64,000 nt of DNA from Ralstonia sp. RRA (GTDB lineage Bacteria; Pseudomonadota; Gammaproteobacteria; Burkholderiales; Burkholderiaceae), in NCBI RefSeq assembly GCF_037023145.1, contig NZ_CP146091.1, positions 2,294,001 to 2,358,000 of the forward strand. The letters run 5' to 3'. The notes under the pieces were generated by a model. It had not been told where the DNA came from. It saw only the letters and a list, made by a program, of their open reading frames with translations, and did no database searches. A program made the translations under genes and the position numbers. Shown piece by piece: positions 55,261-64,000 of the stretch; position 1 is the first letter of the stretch, and each line of letters begins with the position of its first letter.

Positions 55261-56679
55261 ATGAACCCGACCACTTCCGGCCAATGCCCTTTCCACACAA
55301 AGGACGCATCGCCCACACCCGCCGCCCATCCGCCCGGCATTTGGCCGCCAGGCCCATCCACCGCGCTGACTGGCTGGAGCCTGCTCGCCCGCATGTCGCG
55401 CGACTTGCTGGGGACGCTCGCGACGTGGCAACGCGAGTTCGGCGATGTTGTGCATCTGCGCTTCTGGCCTGAACACGAAATCGTCGTCTCAGACCCGTCA
55501 CTCGCGCGCGAACTGCTGGTGACGCATCACGACGCGCTGGTCCGCTGGGAGCGCGGCATGCACGTGTTTGCACAGCTGCACGGCCACAGCGTGCTGATTG
55601 CCGAGGGCGAAGCCTGGCGTGGCAAGCGACACACCATGCAGCCGAACTTCTCCCCCAAGGCTGTCCAAGCTTTCGTGCCCACGATCAGCGCCGCCACCGA
55701 GAAAGCACTCGCACAGTGGCCAAAGCACGATGTGCGCTGGCCGATCGAGAGCGCGATCACCTCGCTCGCCATGGACGTCATTACACGGATGATGTTTTCA
55801 AGCGAGATTGGCGAGGAGGCTCGCATCGCAGAGCAAGCCATCCGCGTCGTCAGTGCCGCCGCCAATGCAGAGTTCTACTGGCCCGCAAGCTCACCGGACT
55901 GGGTGCCCTGGAAGCGCGCAAAACGGCGTGCCCTGGCTGCACTGCATGGCCTGATCGACCATCACCTCCAAGCGCGATTGGCCCGGCCGCAAGACGCCTG
56001 GCCCGACGATCTGCTGACCCGCCTGCTACGGCTGCATCGGGATGCCCCCACCGCATGGCCCCTGCACGCTGTACGCGACGAATGCATGACCGCGTTCCTG
56101 GCAGGGCACGAAACCACCGCAGCCACGCTGATCTGGTGGGCCTGGTGCATGGCGTCGAACCCGGCTGCGCAGGCCCTTGCGCGCAGGGAGGTCCAGCAAA
56201 CACTGCAGGGCCACGCACCGAGCCCGGACACGCTGGCCTCGCTGCCCTACCTCACACAGACGATCAAGGAGACGCTGCGCCTCTACCCGGCTGCCCCGGT
56301 GCTCCTGAGCCGGCGAAGCACTCGGCCCATCACCTTGGGCACGTGGCAACTGCCTGCGCGCACCATGTTCCTGATTCCTGTGCAAGTGATGCACCACGAC
56401 CCGCGCTGGTTCCCCGAACCGCTGGCGTTCCGCCCGGAACGCTTTGCGCTCGATGCCCTGGCACTGCCACGCGCACGCGGTGCTTACCTACCCTTTGGCA
56501 CCGGCCCGCGCGTCTGCCTTGGGCAGCATCTGGCCATGTCCGAGATGACGGTGATCGCCGCGATGCTGCTGCAGCGTTTCACGTTGTCCCCACCAGACAA
56601 CATGCAAGCCCCGCGCCCCGTGATGCATGTCACGCTTCGGCCAGATCAACCGCTGCATCTGGCGATCGCGCCGGCTTGA
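55261..56679 (+). CDS. Cytochrome P450
   Basis: Heme monooxygenase of 472 aa with no membrane anchor, thus soluble. The diagnostic motifs are in order: I-helix AGHETTA (about 281-287), K-helix ETLRLYP with ExxR (337-340), PERF (FRPERFALD) and heme-binding loop FGTGPRVCLGQ, the thiolate Cys at about 419. GGAG lies 8 nt before the ATG. An electron-donor gene (ferredoxin or reductase) is not beside it, so partners are encoded elsewhere. Similar proteins hydroxylate fatty acids or terpenes, but the substrate is unknown. An identical terminator flanks each side of the P450/AraC pair. Confidence 0.92.
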   Translation: MNPTTSGQCPFHTKDASPTPAAHPPGIWPPGPSTALTGWSLLARMSRDLLGTLATWQREFGDVVHLRFWPEHEIVVSDPSLARELLVTHHDALVRWERGMHVFAQLHGHSVLIAEGEAWRGKRHTMQPNFSPKAVQAFVPTISAATEKALAQWPKHDVRWPIESAITSLAMDVITRMMFSSEIGEEARIAEQAIRVVSAAANAEFYWPASSPDWVPWKRAKRRALAALHGLIDHHLQARLARPQDAWPDDLLTRLLRLHRDAPTAWPLHAVRDECMTAFLAGHETTAATLIWWAWCMASNPAAQALARREVQQTLQGHAPSPDTLASLPYLTQTIKETLRLYPAAPVLLSRRSTRPITLGTWQLPARTMFLIPVQVMHHDPRWFPEPLAFRPERFALDALALPRARGAYLPFGTGPRVCLGQHLAMSEMTVIAAMLLQRFTLSPPDNMQAPRPVMHVTLRPDQPLHLAIAPA

Positions 56680-56696
56680 TCATCAGCGTGCCAACG

Positions 56697-56725
56697 AAAA
56701 AGGGAGGCCGAAGCCTCCCTTTTCT
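56697..56725. terminator. Bidirectional terminator between P450 and acyl-CoA dehydrogenase
   Basis: Stem AAAAGGGAGGC with GCCTCCCTTTT around CGAA, identical over 24 nt to the one at 54188-54211. Convergent genes on both sides. Confidence 0.9.
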
Positions 56726-56744
56726 TCACACCCGTTGATGCCGC

Positions 56745-58529
56745 TTAGAACTGCACTTCCGGTACGGCGCCGATCGTCTCGCCACCCGTCAGCACGCTCT
56801 GCGCAATGCCAGGCGCTTGCGTGAGCAGCACGTCGGCAAACACGCGCGCCGTGGAGATCTTCGCGCCGTAGAAGTTCGGGTCTTCGCTCTCGCGGTCGAT
56901 GGCCACCAACAGCGCACGCGCCATCTGCCAGCCCGACAGCACGATGCCGCACAGGCGCAGATACGGCACGCTGCCCGCGAACACGGCGTTCGGCTGGGCC
57001 TTGGTCTGCGCGACCACGAAACGCACCACCGATTCCATCGCCTCGCGGCCCGCCGCCAGACGCGTACGCATCGCTTCGCAATGCGCGCCACCCTTCGCGG
57101 CCAGCGCTGCTTCCACCTTGGCAATTTCGGCGCAGATGCCCAGTGCCACCGCGCCACCATCACGTACCGTCTTGCGGCCGATCAGGTCGTTGGCCTGAAT
57201 AGCCGTCGTGCCTTCGTAGATCGGCAGGATGCGCGCGTCACGGTAGTACTGCGCGGCGCCCGTCTCTTCGATGAAACCCATGCCGCCGTGCACCTGCACG
57301 CCCAGACTCGTCACGTCGATCGACATCTCGGTGCTCCAGCCCTTCACGATCGGCACGAGGAATTCGTACAGCGCTTCATTCTGCTTGCGTGCAGCGTCAT
57401 CGGCAGCGTGATGGCCTGCATCGCATGCGGCAGCGGCCACGTAGGCCAGCGCGCGGGCGCCTTCGGTCATGGCGCGCATCGTCAGCAGCATGCGCTTCAC
57501 GTCCGGGTGATGAATGATCGGCACCGCCTTGGCCGCCGAGCCATCCACCGGGCGGCTCTGCACACGCTCGCGCGCATACGCCACGGCCTTCTGATACGCG
57601 CGCTCCGACACGCCGATGCCCTGCATGCCCACCGCATAGCGCGCCGCGTTCATCATGATGAACATGTACTCCAGGCCGCGGTTTTCTTCGCCGACGAGCG
57701 TGCCGATGGCACCACCGTTGTCACCGAATTGCAGCACCGCCGTCGGGCTCGCCTTGATGCCGAGCTTGTGTTCGATCGACACGCAATGCGCATCGTTGCG
57801 CGCACCCAGCGAACCATCTGCATTGACGAGGAACTTCGGCACCACGAACAGCGAAATCCCCTTCACGCCCTCCGGCGCACCCGGCGTACGCGCCAGCACA
57901 AGGTGGACGATGTTCTCGGCCATATCGTGCTCGCCCCACGTGATAAAGATCTTCGTGCCGAAGATCTTGAACGTGCCGTCGCCCACTGGCTCGGCGCGCG
58001 TGCGCACCAGTGCCAGGTCGGAGCCGGCCTGGGGCTCGGTCAGGTTCATCGTGCCGGTCCACTCACCCGAAATGAGCTTGGGCACGAACAGCTGCTTCTG
58101 CTCTTCGGTGCCAGCCGTGAGCAAGGCCTCGATAGCACCGTCGGTCAGCAACGGGCACAGCGCGAACGACAGGTTTGCAGCGTTCAGCATCTCGATGCAG
58201 GCCGTGGCGATCAGCTTGGGCAGGCCCTGGCCGCCGTATTCCAGCGGGTGCTGCACGCCCTGCCAGCCACCCTGTCCAAACTGCGCAAAGGCCTCCTTGA
58301 AACCAGGCGTCGCCGTGACGACACCGTCCTTCCAACTGCTCGGGTTGCGGTCGCCCTCCACATTGAGCGGCGCGACCACTTCACCGGTAAAGCGCGCGCT
58401 TTCTTCCAGCACGGCCTGCGCGGTATCGGCAGTAGCGTCTTCAAAGCCGGGCAGCTGGGCGACGTTGTCCAGGCCGGCCAGTTCGTTCATCACGAACAGC
58501 ATGTCCTTGACGGGGGCTTGATAGGTCAT
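56745..58529 (-). CDS. Acyl-CoA dehydrogenase (long, DmdC/FadE-like C-terminal extension)
   Basis: FAD enzyme of 594 aa, with the extra C-terminal domain of the 3-methylthiopropionyl-CoA dehydrogenase (DmdC) group. Visible: LTEPQAGSDLALVRTRAE and IFGTKIFITWGEHDM (FAD/substrate contact), GMGFIEETGAAQYYRDARILPIYEGTTAIQANDLIGRK with catalytic Glu in YEGT at about residue 437. GGAGAG lies 6 nt before the ATG at 58529. It is downstream of etfBA, whose product takes up its electrons, but separated from etfA by a terminator. DMSP breakdown or fatty-acid use are both possible; no other dmd gene is here. Confidence 0.92.
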   Translation of the reverse strand: MTYQAPVKDMLFVMNELAGLDNVAQLPGFEDATADTAQAVLEESARFTGEVVAPLNVEGDRNPSSWKDGVVTATPGFKEAFAQFGQGGWQGVQHPLEYGGQGLPKLIATACIEMLNAANLSFALCPLLTDGAIEALLTAGTEEQKQLFVPKLISGEWTGTMNLTEPQAGSDLALVRTRAEPVGDGTFKIFGTKIFITWGEHDMAENIVHLVLARTPGAPEGVKGISLFVVPKFLVNADGSLGARNDAHCVSIEHKLGIKASPTAVLQFGDNGGAIGTLVGEENRGLEYMFIMMNAARYAVGMQGIGVSERAYQKAVAYARERVQSRPVDGSAAKAVPIIHHPDVKRMLLTMRAMTEGARALAYVAAAACDAGHHAADDAARKQNEALYEFLVPIVKGWSTEMSIDVTSLGVQVHGGMGFIEETGAAQYYRDARILPIYEGTTAIQANDLIGRKTVRDGGAVALGICAEIAKVEAALAAKGGAHCEAMRTRLAAGREAMESVVRFVVAQTKAQPNAVFAGSVPYLRLCGIVLSGWQMARALLVAIDRESEDPNFYGAKISTARVFADVLLTQAPGIAQSVLTGGETIGAVPEVQF

Positions 58530-58611
58530 GTCTCTCTCCAATCTTCGTTAAGCGCGATCAGGACAGTTCGTCACCAAGATGCGTAACGCACTCTCCTGAT
58601 GGCGCTCGGGT

Positions 58612-58650
58612 ATAAAAAAGCCGTTTCCAAACGGGTCGGAAACGGCTTTG
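58612..58650 (-). terminator. Terminator of etfBA
   Basis: 12-bp stem AAAGCCGTTTCC (58617-58628) with GGAAACGGCTTT (58638-58649), T-run on the minus strand, 48 nt past the etfA stop. Confidence 0.88.
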
Positions 58651-58697
58651 CGTCGGGCATTGCAGCGCGCGTCAACGAGGCGCGCTGCGCGGTGCTA

Positions 58698-59633
58698 TCA
58701 GCCCAGTGCGGTCACCAGCTCCGGCACCACGGTGTTCAGGTCTCCCACGAGGCCATAGTCGGCCACTTGGAAGATCGGCGCTTCCGGATCCTTGTTGATC
58801 GCGACGATCACCTTGGAATCCTTCATGCCGGCCAAGTGCTGGATCGCGCCCGAGATACCGACGGCGATGTACAGCTGCGGCGCGACGATCTTGCCGGTCT
58901 GGCCGACCTGGTAGTCGTTCGGCACGAAGCCGGCGTCAACCGCGGCGCGCGAGGCACCCAGTGCAGCGCCGAGCTTGTCAGCCAGCGGCGTCAGCACCTT
59001 GGTGTAGTTCTCGCCGGAGCCCACGCCACGGCCACCGGACACGATGATCTTGGCAGCGGTCAGTTCCGGGCGGTCGCTCTTCGTCACTTCGCGCGAGACG
59101 AATTGCGAGATGCCGGCGTCGGCCACGGCGGTCAGGTTTTCGGTAGCAGCAGAGCCGCCAGTCGCGGCAGCCGGGTCGAATGCCGTGCCACGCACGGTGA
59201 TCACCTTCACCTTGTCGGCCGATTGCACGGTGGCGATCGCGTTGCCGGCGTAGATCGGGCGCTCGAAGGTGTCGGGGCTGTCGACCTTGGTGATGTCGGA
59301 CAGTTGGGCCACGTCCAGCTTGGCGGCCACGCGCGGCAGGATGTTCTTGCCGTAGGCGGTGGCGGGCGCCAGGATGTGGCTGTAGTTGCCGGCAACGGCC
59401 AGGGCCTGCTCGGCGACGTTTTCGGCCAGGCCATCGGCAAACTGGGGCGCATCGGCCACCAGCACCTTGGTCACGCCGGCGATCTGCGCAGCGGCCTGGG
59501 CGGCTGCGCCGCAGCCAGCGCCGGCCACCAGCACGTGGACGTCACCGCCGCATTGAGCGGCTGCCGCCACGGTGTTCAGCGTCGCGGCCTTGATGGATTG
59601 GTTGTCGTGTTCAGCAATAACGAGTGCGGTCAT
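58698..59633 (-). CDS. etfA: Electron transfer flavoprotein alpha subunit
   Basis: Takes electrons from acyl-CoA dehydrogenases and hands them to ETF:quinone oxidoreductase; the alpha chain holds FAD. 311 aa from ATG at 59633. FAD motifs: [54 protein letters not shown] and [15 protein letters not shown]. Located 49 nt after etfB on the same strand, and next to an acyl-CoA dehydrogenase, its physiological partner. Confidence 0.97.
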   Translation of the reverse strand: MTALVIAEHDNQSIKAATLNTVAAAAQCGGDVHVLVAGAGCGAAAQAAAQIAGVTKVLVADAPQFADGLAENVAEQALAVAGNYSHILAPATAYGKNILPRVAAKLDVAQLSDITKVDSPDTFERPIYAGNAIATVQSADKVKVITVRGTAFDPAAATGGSAATENLTAVADAGISQFVSREVTKSDRPELTAAKIIVSGGRGVGSGENYTKVLTPLADKLGAALGASRAAVDAGFVPNDYQVGQTGKIVAPQLYIAVGISGAIQHLAGMKDSKVIVAINKDPEAPIFQVADYGLVGDLNTVVPELVTALG

Positions 59634-59682
59634 CTTGATCTGCCTATTCGGTGTGCTTGAAGTGCGTGCAGTCTGAGACCGC

Positions 59683-60432
59683 TTACAGCACCTTCGCTTC
59701 GGTCTTGAGCTTGGCGACCAGCGTGGCCACATCGGGCACCATCACGCCAGCGCTGCGCTTGGCGGGCTCAACCACCTTCAGCGTCTTCAGGCGCGGTGCA
59801 ACGTCCACGCCCAGGTCTTCCGGCTTGACCGTGTCGAGTTGCTTCTTCTTCGCCTTCATGATGTTCGGCAGCGTCACGTAGCGCGGCTCGTTCAGGCGCA
59901 GGTCGGTGGTGACCACGGCCGGCAGCTTGACCGACAGGGTTTCCAGACCGCCGTCCACTTCACGCGTCACCGAAGCCTTGCCGTCGGCAACCTGCACCTT
60001 CGAGGCGAACGTGGCTTGCGGCAGGCCAGCCAGCGCAGCCAGCATCTGGCCGGTCTGGTTGGCGTCGTCGTCAATCGCCTGCTTGCCGAGGATGATCAGC
60101 TGCGGCTGTTCCTTGTCGACCAGCGCCTTGAGCAGCTTGGCGACGGCCAGCGGCTGCAGCTCTTCATTCGTCTCGACCAGGATGCCACGGTCGGCGCCGA
60201 TGGCCATGGCGGTGCGCAGGGTTTCCTGGCACTGCGTCACGCCGCACGAGACGGCGACCACTTCGGTAGCGACACCCGCTTCCTTCAGACGAACCGCCTC
60301 TTCCACGGCGATCTCGTCGAACGGGTTCATGCTCATCTTGACGTTGGCCAGATCGACACCGCTGCCGTCCGCCTTCACGCGAGCCTTCACGTTGTAATCG
60401 ATCACGCGCTTGACTGCGACCAGGACTTTCAT
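59683..60432 (-). CDS. etfB: Electron transfer flavoprotein beta subunit
   Basis: Beta chain of ETF, which holds AMP and shapes the FAD site. 249 aa. [46 protein letters not shown] and [26 protein letters not shown] are standard. GGAGTG lies just before the ATG. A TATAAT box in the upstream gap (60479-60484, minus strand) marks the promoter of etfBA. Confidence 0.97.
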   Translation of the reverse strand: MKVLVAVKRVIDYNVKARVKADGSGVDLANVKMSMNPFDEIAVEEAVRLKEAGVATEVVAVSCGVTQCQETLRTAMAIGADRGILVETNEELQPLAVAKLLKALVDKEQPQLIILGKQAIDDDANQTGQMLAALAGLPQATFASKVQVADGKASVTREVDGGLETLSVKLPAVVTTDLRLNEPRYVTLPNIMKAKKKQLDTVKPEDLGVDVAPRLKTLKVVEPAKRSAGVMVPDVATLVAKLKTEAKVL

Positions 60433-60478
60433 GCGCTCACTCCACTATTTGATAAGACGATTTTGCAAAACGCCGGCC

Positions 60479-60484
60479 ATTATA
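60479..60484 (-). promoter_or_regulatory. -10 box of etfBA
   Basis: On the minus strand a perfect TATAAT, 47 nt upstream of etfB. The -35 (TTACGC, 17-nt spacer) is modest. Confidence 0.55.
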
Positions 60485-60540
60485 AGGGGGGCCGGTCGGC
60501 CGCGTAAAATTTCCGAACGGTCGTGCTATTTTAACCGCGA

Positions 60541-60577
60541 AAAATTGCCGGACACCAGTCAAACGTCCGGCAATTTG
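60541..60577 (-). terminator. Terminator of metNIQ
   Basis: 12-bp stem AAATTGCCGGAC with GTCCGGCAATTT around an 11-nt loop; the T-run (TTTTT) is on the minus strand, 35 nt past the metQ stop. Confidence 0.88.
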
Positions 60578-60611
60578 TTGGGGAAAACCCTCTAACCGTG
60601 TGTAAACGTGC

Positions 60612-61412
60612 TTACCACGCCACGATCACGGCGTCTTTGTACTTCGTCTTGACGAAGGACTTCACCGCGTCGGAATGATACGCCTTCACGAGCTTGGCAA
60701 CCCAGGGTTGGTCCTTGTCGGCAGCACGAATGGCGATCACGTTGGCGTACGGACCCTTCGGGCTCTCGATCGCGATGCCGTCCTTGGTCGGGTCCAGGCC
60801 AGCCTTCTCGGCGTAGTTGCCGTTGATGGCGGCGGCGTCCAGGTCATCCAGCGAGCGCGGCAGTTGCGCGGCGTCCAGTTCGACGAACTTCAGCTTCTTC
60901 GGGTTCTCCACCACGTCACGCGGCGAAGCCTTGAAACCAGCGTTCGGCTTGAGCTTGATCACGCCCAGCGATTGCAGCAGCAGGAGCGCACGGCCGCCGT
61001 TGGTCGGGTCGTTCGGCAGGCCAAAGCGTGCGCCGTCCTTCAGATCCTTGATCGACTTGATCTTCTTCGAGTAGATGCCCATCGGGAACGTGATGGTCTG
61101 GCCGACGCTCACGAACTTGTAGCCGCGCGTGGCGACCTGGTCGTCCAGATACGGCTGGTGCTGGTAGCTGTTGGCATCCAGATCACCTGCGGCCAGTGCG
61201 GCGTTCGGCTGGATGTAGTCGTTGAATTCGACGATCTGGAGCTTCAGGCCATCCTTCTCGGCAACCTTCTTCACTTCTTCCATGATCTCGGCGTGCGGGC
61301 CGGCGGTCACGCCGATCTTGATCGGCTTGCTCTGCGCCAGGGCGGCGCCGGTTGCCAGTGCCAGCGCAGCACCCAGGCTCGCGGACCATTGCAGCAGTTG
61401 ACGACGATTCAT
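60612..61412 (-). CDS. metQ: Methionine-binding protein MetQ/NlpA family
   Basis: Periplasmic binding protein of the MetNIQ importer; 266 aa. Signal peptide ends LATGAALAQ; unlike E. coli MetQ there is no lipobox Cys, so it would be soluble. The start NRRQLLQW has a twin Arg, but the Sec-type h-region is good. Mature motifs: KIGVTAGPHAEIMEEVKKVAEK, FNDYIQPNAALAAGDLDANSYQHQPYLD and GLPNDPTNGGRALLLLQ, the NlpA ligand site. Third gene of the metNIQ operon, 31 nt after metI. Confidence 0.94.
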   Translation of the reverse strand: MNRRQLLQWSASLGAALALATGAALAQSKPIKIGVTAGPHAEIMEEVKKVAEKDGLKLQIVEFNDYIQPNAALAAGDLDANSYQHQPYLDDQVATRGYKFVSVGQTITFPMGIYSKKIKSIKDLKDGARFGLPNDPTNGGRALLLLQSLGVIKLKPNAGFKASPRDVVENPKKLKFVELDAAQLPRSLDDLDAAAINGNYAEKAGLDPTKDGIAIESPKGPYANVIAIRAADKDQPWVAKLVKAYHSDAVKSFVKTKYKDAVIVAW

Positions 61413-61443
61413 TGTGTTTCCTCGTAGATGAGTCTGTGATGGT

Positions 61444-62097
61444 TTAACGATGGCTGAGGCGACGCACGAGCCAATCGCCCGTCGATTGCACCGCCTGCAC
61501 GAAGACGATCAGGATGACGACGACCGCCAGCATGATGTCCGATTCATAGCGCTGATAACCGTAGCGGATGCCCAGGTCGCCCAAGCCGCCGCCGCCGATG
61601 GTGCCAGCCATGGCTGAGTAACCGACCAGACTGACGAAAGTGATGGTCAGGCCGGCCAGGATGCCGGGCATGGCCTCGGGCAGCAGCACCTTGTAGACGA
61701 GCTGGCCCGTGGTCGCGCCCATCGACTGCGCCGCTTCAATCAGACCGCGGTCCACTTCACGCAGCGCGGTCTCCACCAGACGTGCGACAAAGGGGATCGC
61801 CGCAATCGTCAACGGCACGATGGCCGCGGCGGTGCCGATGGACGATCCTGCCAGCAGACGCGTGAACGGAATCACCGCCACCAGCAGGATGATGAACGGC
61901 ACCGAGCGCACCGCATTGACGACAAGGCCAGCCACGCGGTTGAACGCCGGCGCCGACAGCACGCCGCCTGTCGTCGTCAGATACAGCAGCACACCCAGCG
62001 GCACGCCAAACAGCGCACCGATACCGCCAGACACGCCCACCATGGCGAGCGTCTCCCAGAATGCCGGCAGGAACAGATCGGTCAGGTCAGACCACAT
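61444..62097 (-). CDS. metI: Methionine ABC transporter permease
   Basis: Inner-membrane permease of 217 aa with five helices. Start [24 protein letters not shown] is typical. The EAA loop that docks to MetN is [31 protein letters not shown]. It overlaps the end of metN by 11 nt, which indicates translational coupling. D-methionine is also carried by the family. Confidence 0.96.
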   Translation of the reverse strand: MWSDLTDLFLPAFWETLAMVGVSGGIGALFGVPLGVLLYLTTTGGVLSAPAFNRVAGLVVNAVRSVPFIILLVAVIPFTRLLAGSSIGTAAAIVPLTIAAIPFVARLVETALREVDRGLIEAAQSMGATTGQLVYKVLLPEAMPGILAGLTITFVSLVGYSAMAGTIGGGGLGDLGIRYGYQRYESDIMLAVVVILIVFVQAVQSTGDWLVRRLSHR

Positions 62098-63136
62098 GAT
62101 TGATCTCCTCGACCACCACGCCTTGCTCGCGCAGGAAATGCATCGCGTTGTTGATGTCAGTCGTGTCGCCCGTGGCGAGAATCGCCAGCGAGCCGAAGGC
62201 CTGGCCCTGAATTTCGTCGATGTGGCCGTGCAGGATGTTGAAGTCGAAGCCGTAAGTGCGGACGGCTTGCGCCAGCACGGGTTGGTCCACACCCTCGCCG
62301 GTAAAGGCAAGTCGGAACAGGTGGTCGCGGCCGCCGTGCTCGCGGGCAACCAGGCGGCTTTCCACACGCGCCAGCACCGAGGGCGGCAGCTCTTGCGAGA
62401 TGACCTCGCCGATCAGCGCGCGCGTCACGTCGTGATGCGGCTGCAGGAACACGTCGATCACGCGGCCGAGCTCCACCACTCGCCCGGCATCGAGCACAGC
62501 CACGCGGTCGCACACCTGCTTGATCACTTCCATCTGGTGCGTGATCAGCACGATGGTCAGGCCCAGCTCGCGGTTGATCTTGCGCAGCAGGTCGAGGATG
62601 GAACGCGTCGTCTCCGGATCCAGCGCAGAGGTCGCCTCATCGCAGAGCAACACTTCCGGCTGGCTGGCGAGCGCGCGCGCAATGCCAACGCGCTGCTTCT
62701 GCCCGCCGGAGAGCTGCGCCGGATAGCGGTCTTTGAATGCAGCCAGGCCAACGAGGTCCAGCAGCGGCAGCACGATCTCGCGGATGCGTTCGCGCGAGGT
62801 GCCGGCCAGCTCCAGCGGCAGCGCCACGTTGTCATACACCGTGCGCGACGACAGCAGGTTGAAGTGCTGGAAGATCATGCCGATCTTGCGGCGCGCCTGG
62901 CGCAGCCCATCGGCATTCAGTGCGGTGAGGTTCTGCCCCGCCACGGTGACGGTGCCCGAGGTCGGCCGGTTCAGCAGGTTGATGACGCGCACCAGCGTGC
63001 TCTTGCCCGCGCCGCTGCGGCCAATGATGCCGAAGATTTCGCCACGGTCGATGGTCAGGTCGACGTCGCGCAGCGCGTGGACGTCGTTGCCGCCCGCCCC
63101 CCGAAAGTGCTGCGATATCCCCTTGAGTTCAATCAT
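62087..63136 (-). CDS. metN: Methionine ABC transporter ATP-binding protein
   Basis: ATPase of the methionine importer; 349 aa from ATG at 63136 ([13 protein letters not shown]). Walker [11 protein letters not shown]-loop [12 protein letters not shown], signature [15 protein letters not shown], Walker [15 protein letters not shown]-loop ITHQME, and a C-terminal NIL regulatory domain (about 265-345) that binds methionine and inhibits the pump. The ATG has no ribosome site: a stable hairpin with a T-run lies directly before it. A GTG at 63172, inside that hairpin, is an alternative start with GGAG 3 nt upstream. Confidence 0.95.
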   Translation of the reverse strand: MIELKGISQHFRGAGGNDVHALRDVDLTIDRGEIFGIIGRSGAGKSTLVRVINLLNRPTSGTVTVAGQNLTALNADGLRQARRKIGMIFQHFNLLSSRTVYDNVALPLELAGTSRERIREIVLPLLDLVGLAAFKDRYPAQLSGGQKQRVGIARALASQPEVLLCDEATSALDPETTRSILDLLRKINRELGLTIVLITHQMEVIKQVCDRVAVLDAGRVVELGRVIDVFLQPHHDVTRALIGEVISQELPPSVLARVESRLVAREHGGRDHLFRLAFTGEGVDQPVLAQAVRTYGFDFNILHGHIDEIQGQAFGSLAILATGDTTDINNAMHFLREQGVVVEEINHVV

Positions 63137-63144
63137 GCGTACAT

Positions 63145-63200
63145 ACAAAAACGGCAACTCGCCAAGCCTCACGGGCTCCAGCGCGGTTGCCGTCTCTTTT
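63145..63200 (-). terminator. Terminator-like hairpin directly upstream of metN (possible attenuator)
   Basis: Outer stem ACGGCAAC (63151-63158) with GTTGCCGT (63186-63193), inner stem AGCC with GGCT, followed on the minus strand by TTTTTGT that ends 8 nt before the metN ATG. It may end the upstream deacetylase transcript or control metN by attenuation. Confidence 0.65.
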
Positions 63201-63221
63201 ATCGTTGGAATGAGGCGCTAG

Positions 63222-63239
63222 TGTAAGGCAGGCCTTACA
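63222..63239. promoter_or_regulatory. Candidate operator: 18-bp palindrome in the metN upstream region
   Basis: TGTAAGGC AG GCCTTACA is a perfect inverted repeat (8-bp arms, 2-nt centre), 86 nt before metN and upstream of the hairpin. Symmetry and location suggest a repressor site; the protein is not known. Confidence 0.45.
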
Positions 63240-63313
63240 TGCGAGGAACGATTCTTTAACGATGTCTTTATTACTTTTTCGAATTTTGCAGGCGATTTAT
63301 CGCCATATGTCGC

Positions 63314-64000
63314 CTAAAGCTCAGCCAGCGCCTTGACGTGCGCGACCACGCTGCGGCCCAGCGCGCTGAGGTTGTAGCCACCTTCCAGGCAACTCACGAT
63401 GCGGCCCTTGGCATGTGTGCGCGCCACTTGCATGAGTTGCTGCGTAATCCAGGCGTAATCCGCCTCAACCAAGCCCATCTGGCCGAGGTCGTCTTCGCGG
63501 TGCGCGTCAAAGCCGGCGGAGATGAACAGCATCTCCGGCCGGAAGGCTTCCAGGCGCGGCGACCAGATCGTCTCCACCACCTCGCGCACGGTCAGGCCGT
63601 TGGTGTACGCCGGTAGCGGAATGTTGACCATGTTGGCCGCCACCACCTCGGTGCCCGAGTACGGGTAGAACGGGTGCTGGAAGATGCTGCACATCAGCAC
63701 GCGGGGCTCGTCGCGGAAAGCCGCCTCGGTGCCGTTGCCGTGGTGCACATCAAAGTCGACGATCGCCACGCGCTGCAGCCCGTGGTGCTCCAGCGCATGC
63801 CGCGCAGCCACCGCCACGTTGTTGAAGAAGCAGAAGCCCATCGCACGGCCGGGCTCGGCGTGATGGCCGGGCGGGCGTACGCTGCAGAAGGCATTCTCCA
63901 GCTCACCAGCGATGACCTTGTCGGTGGCATCCACCGCCGCACCCGCTGCCAGCACGGCCGCCATGTAGGTATGCGGGTTCATCGAGGTGTCGGGATCAAT
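63314..64000 (-). CDS. Histone deacetylase family amidohydrolase, 5' end outside window
   Basis: Zinc amidohydrolase of the HDAC superfamily (HdaH/AcuC/acetylpolyamine amidohydrolase group). 228 residues are visible; the N-terminal third lies right of position 64000. Catalytic features: RPPGHHAEPGRAMGFCFFNN (the charge-relay His pair), VDFDVHHGNGTE with zinc ligands Asp and His, and ISAGFDAHREDDLG with the third ligand Asp. The C-terminal GGYNLSALGRSVVAHVKAL is usual. In bacteria these act on acetylated small molecules or lysines such as that of acetyl-CoA synthetase. It lies 177 bp upstream of metN on the same strand. Confidence 0.92.
   Translation of the reverse strand: MDPDTSMNPHTYMAAVLAAGAAVDATDKVIAGELENAFCSVRPPGHHAEPGRAMGFCFFNNVAVAARHALEHHGLQRVAIVDFDVHHGNGTEAAFRDEPRVLMCSIFQHPFYPYSGTEVVAANMVNIPLPAYTNGLTVREVVETIWSPRLEAFRPEMLFISAGFDAHREDDLGQMGLVEADYAWITQQLMQVARTHAKGRIVSCLEGGYNLSALGRSVVAHVKALAEL

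Noticed and set aside
63137..63200. SAM riboswitch in the metN leader
   Set aside because: No SAM-I, SAM-II or SAM-IV core sequence is visible; only a terminator-like hairpin with an inner stem can be supported.

Overview
The window reads as a stretch of core chromosome from a GC-rich betaproteobacterium of the Burkholderiales. Gene content and protein style point to Ralstonia, most like the R. pickettii group. The arguments are: a Kdo 3-hydroxylase homologue, a DUF615 protein next to pmbA and mog, the thyA-folA pair, adjacent parE and parC, and an APC permease and PHB-era style acyl-CoA dehydrogenase beside etfAB. The genus is an inference; no marker such as 16S rRNA is present. I see no prophage, insertion sequence with a transposase, integron or CRISPR array.

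Left part (1-12.2 kb): an RND efflux system (permease cut by the left edge, lipoprotein adaptor) with a divergent TetR regulator; a patatin-POTRA-barrel protein of the type Vd secretion kind; an L-lactate permease; an ABC exporter half-transporter; and a metabolite:H+ symporter. From 12.2 to 22.5 kb, all on the minus strand: an amino-acid permease, a split ChrA chromate transporter pair, topoisomerase IV (parC, parE) with a lytic transglycosylase between the two subunits, and the ABC-F protein Uup.

Middle part (22.5-35 kb): an orphan glutamate-type binding protein, a Kdo hydroxylase, a ClC antiporter, tRNA-Arg(CCT), a DEAD-box helicase with an RG-rich tail behind a ~350-nt leader, an EgtB-like/EgtD pair, a yybP-ykoY (Mn2+) riboswitch in front of a TerC family gene, and a PLP dehydratase. 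From 35 to 46.6 kb come housekeeping genes: thyA-folA, pmbA, darP-mog, orn, an M48 protease and rsgA, a 119-bp element with terminal inverted repeats, cobD/cbiB-like, a CoA-type Nudix gene, and the rpsP-rimM-trmD-rplS operon.

Right part (46.6-64 kb): a secreted PQQ-type sugar dehydrogenase, small membrane and secreted proteins, a PA0069-type radical SAM protein, PhoD, an Lrp regulator divergent from dadA, an AraC regulator divergent from a cytochrome P450, an acyl-CoA dehydrogenase with etfBA, the metNIQ methionine transporter with a strange leader, and a histone-deacetylase-like amidohydrolase cut by the right edge.

Nothing here is an obvious new defence or mobile system. The points most worth a second look are the EgtB homologue that has lost two of three expected iron ligands, the small inverted-repeat element, the metN leader, the palindromes in front of the amino-acid permease and metN, and the type Vd phospholipase.
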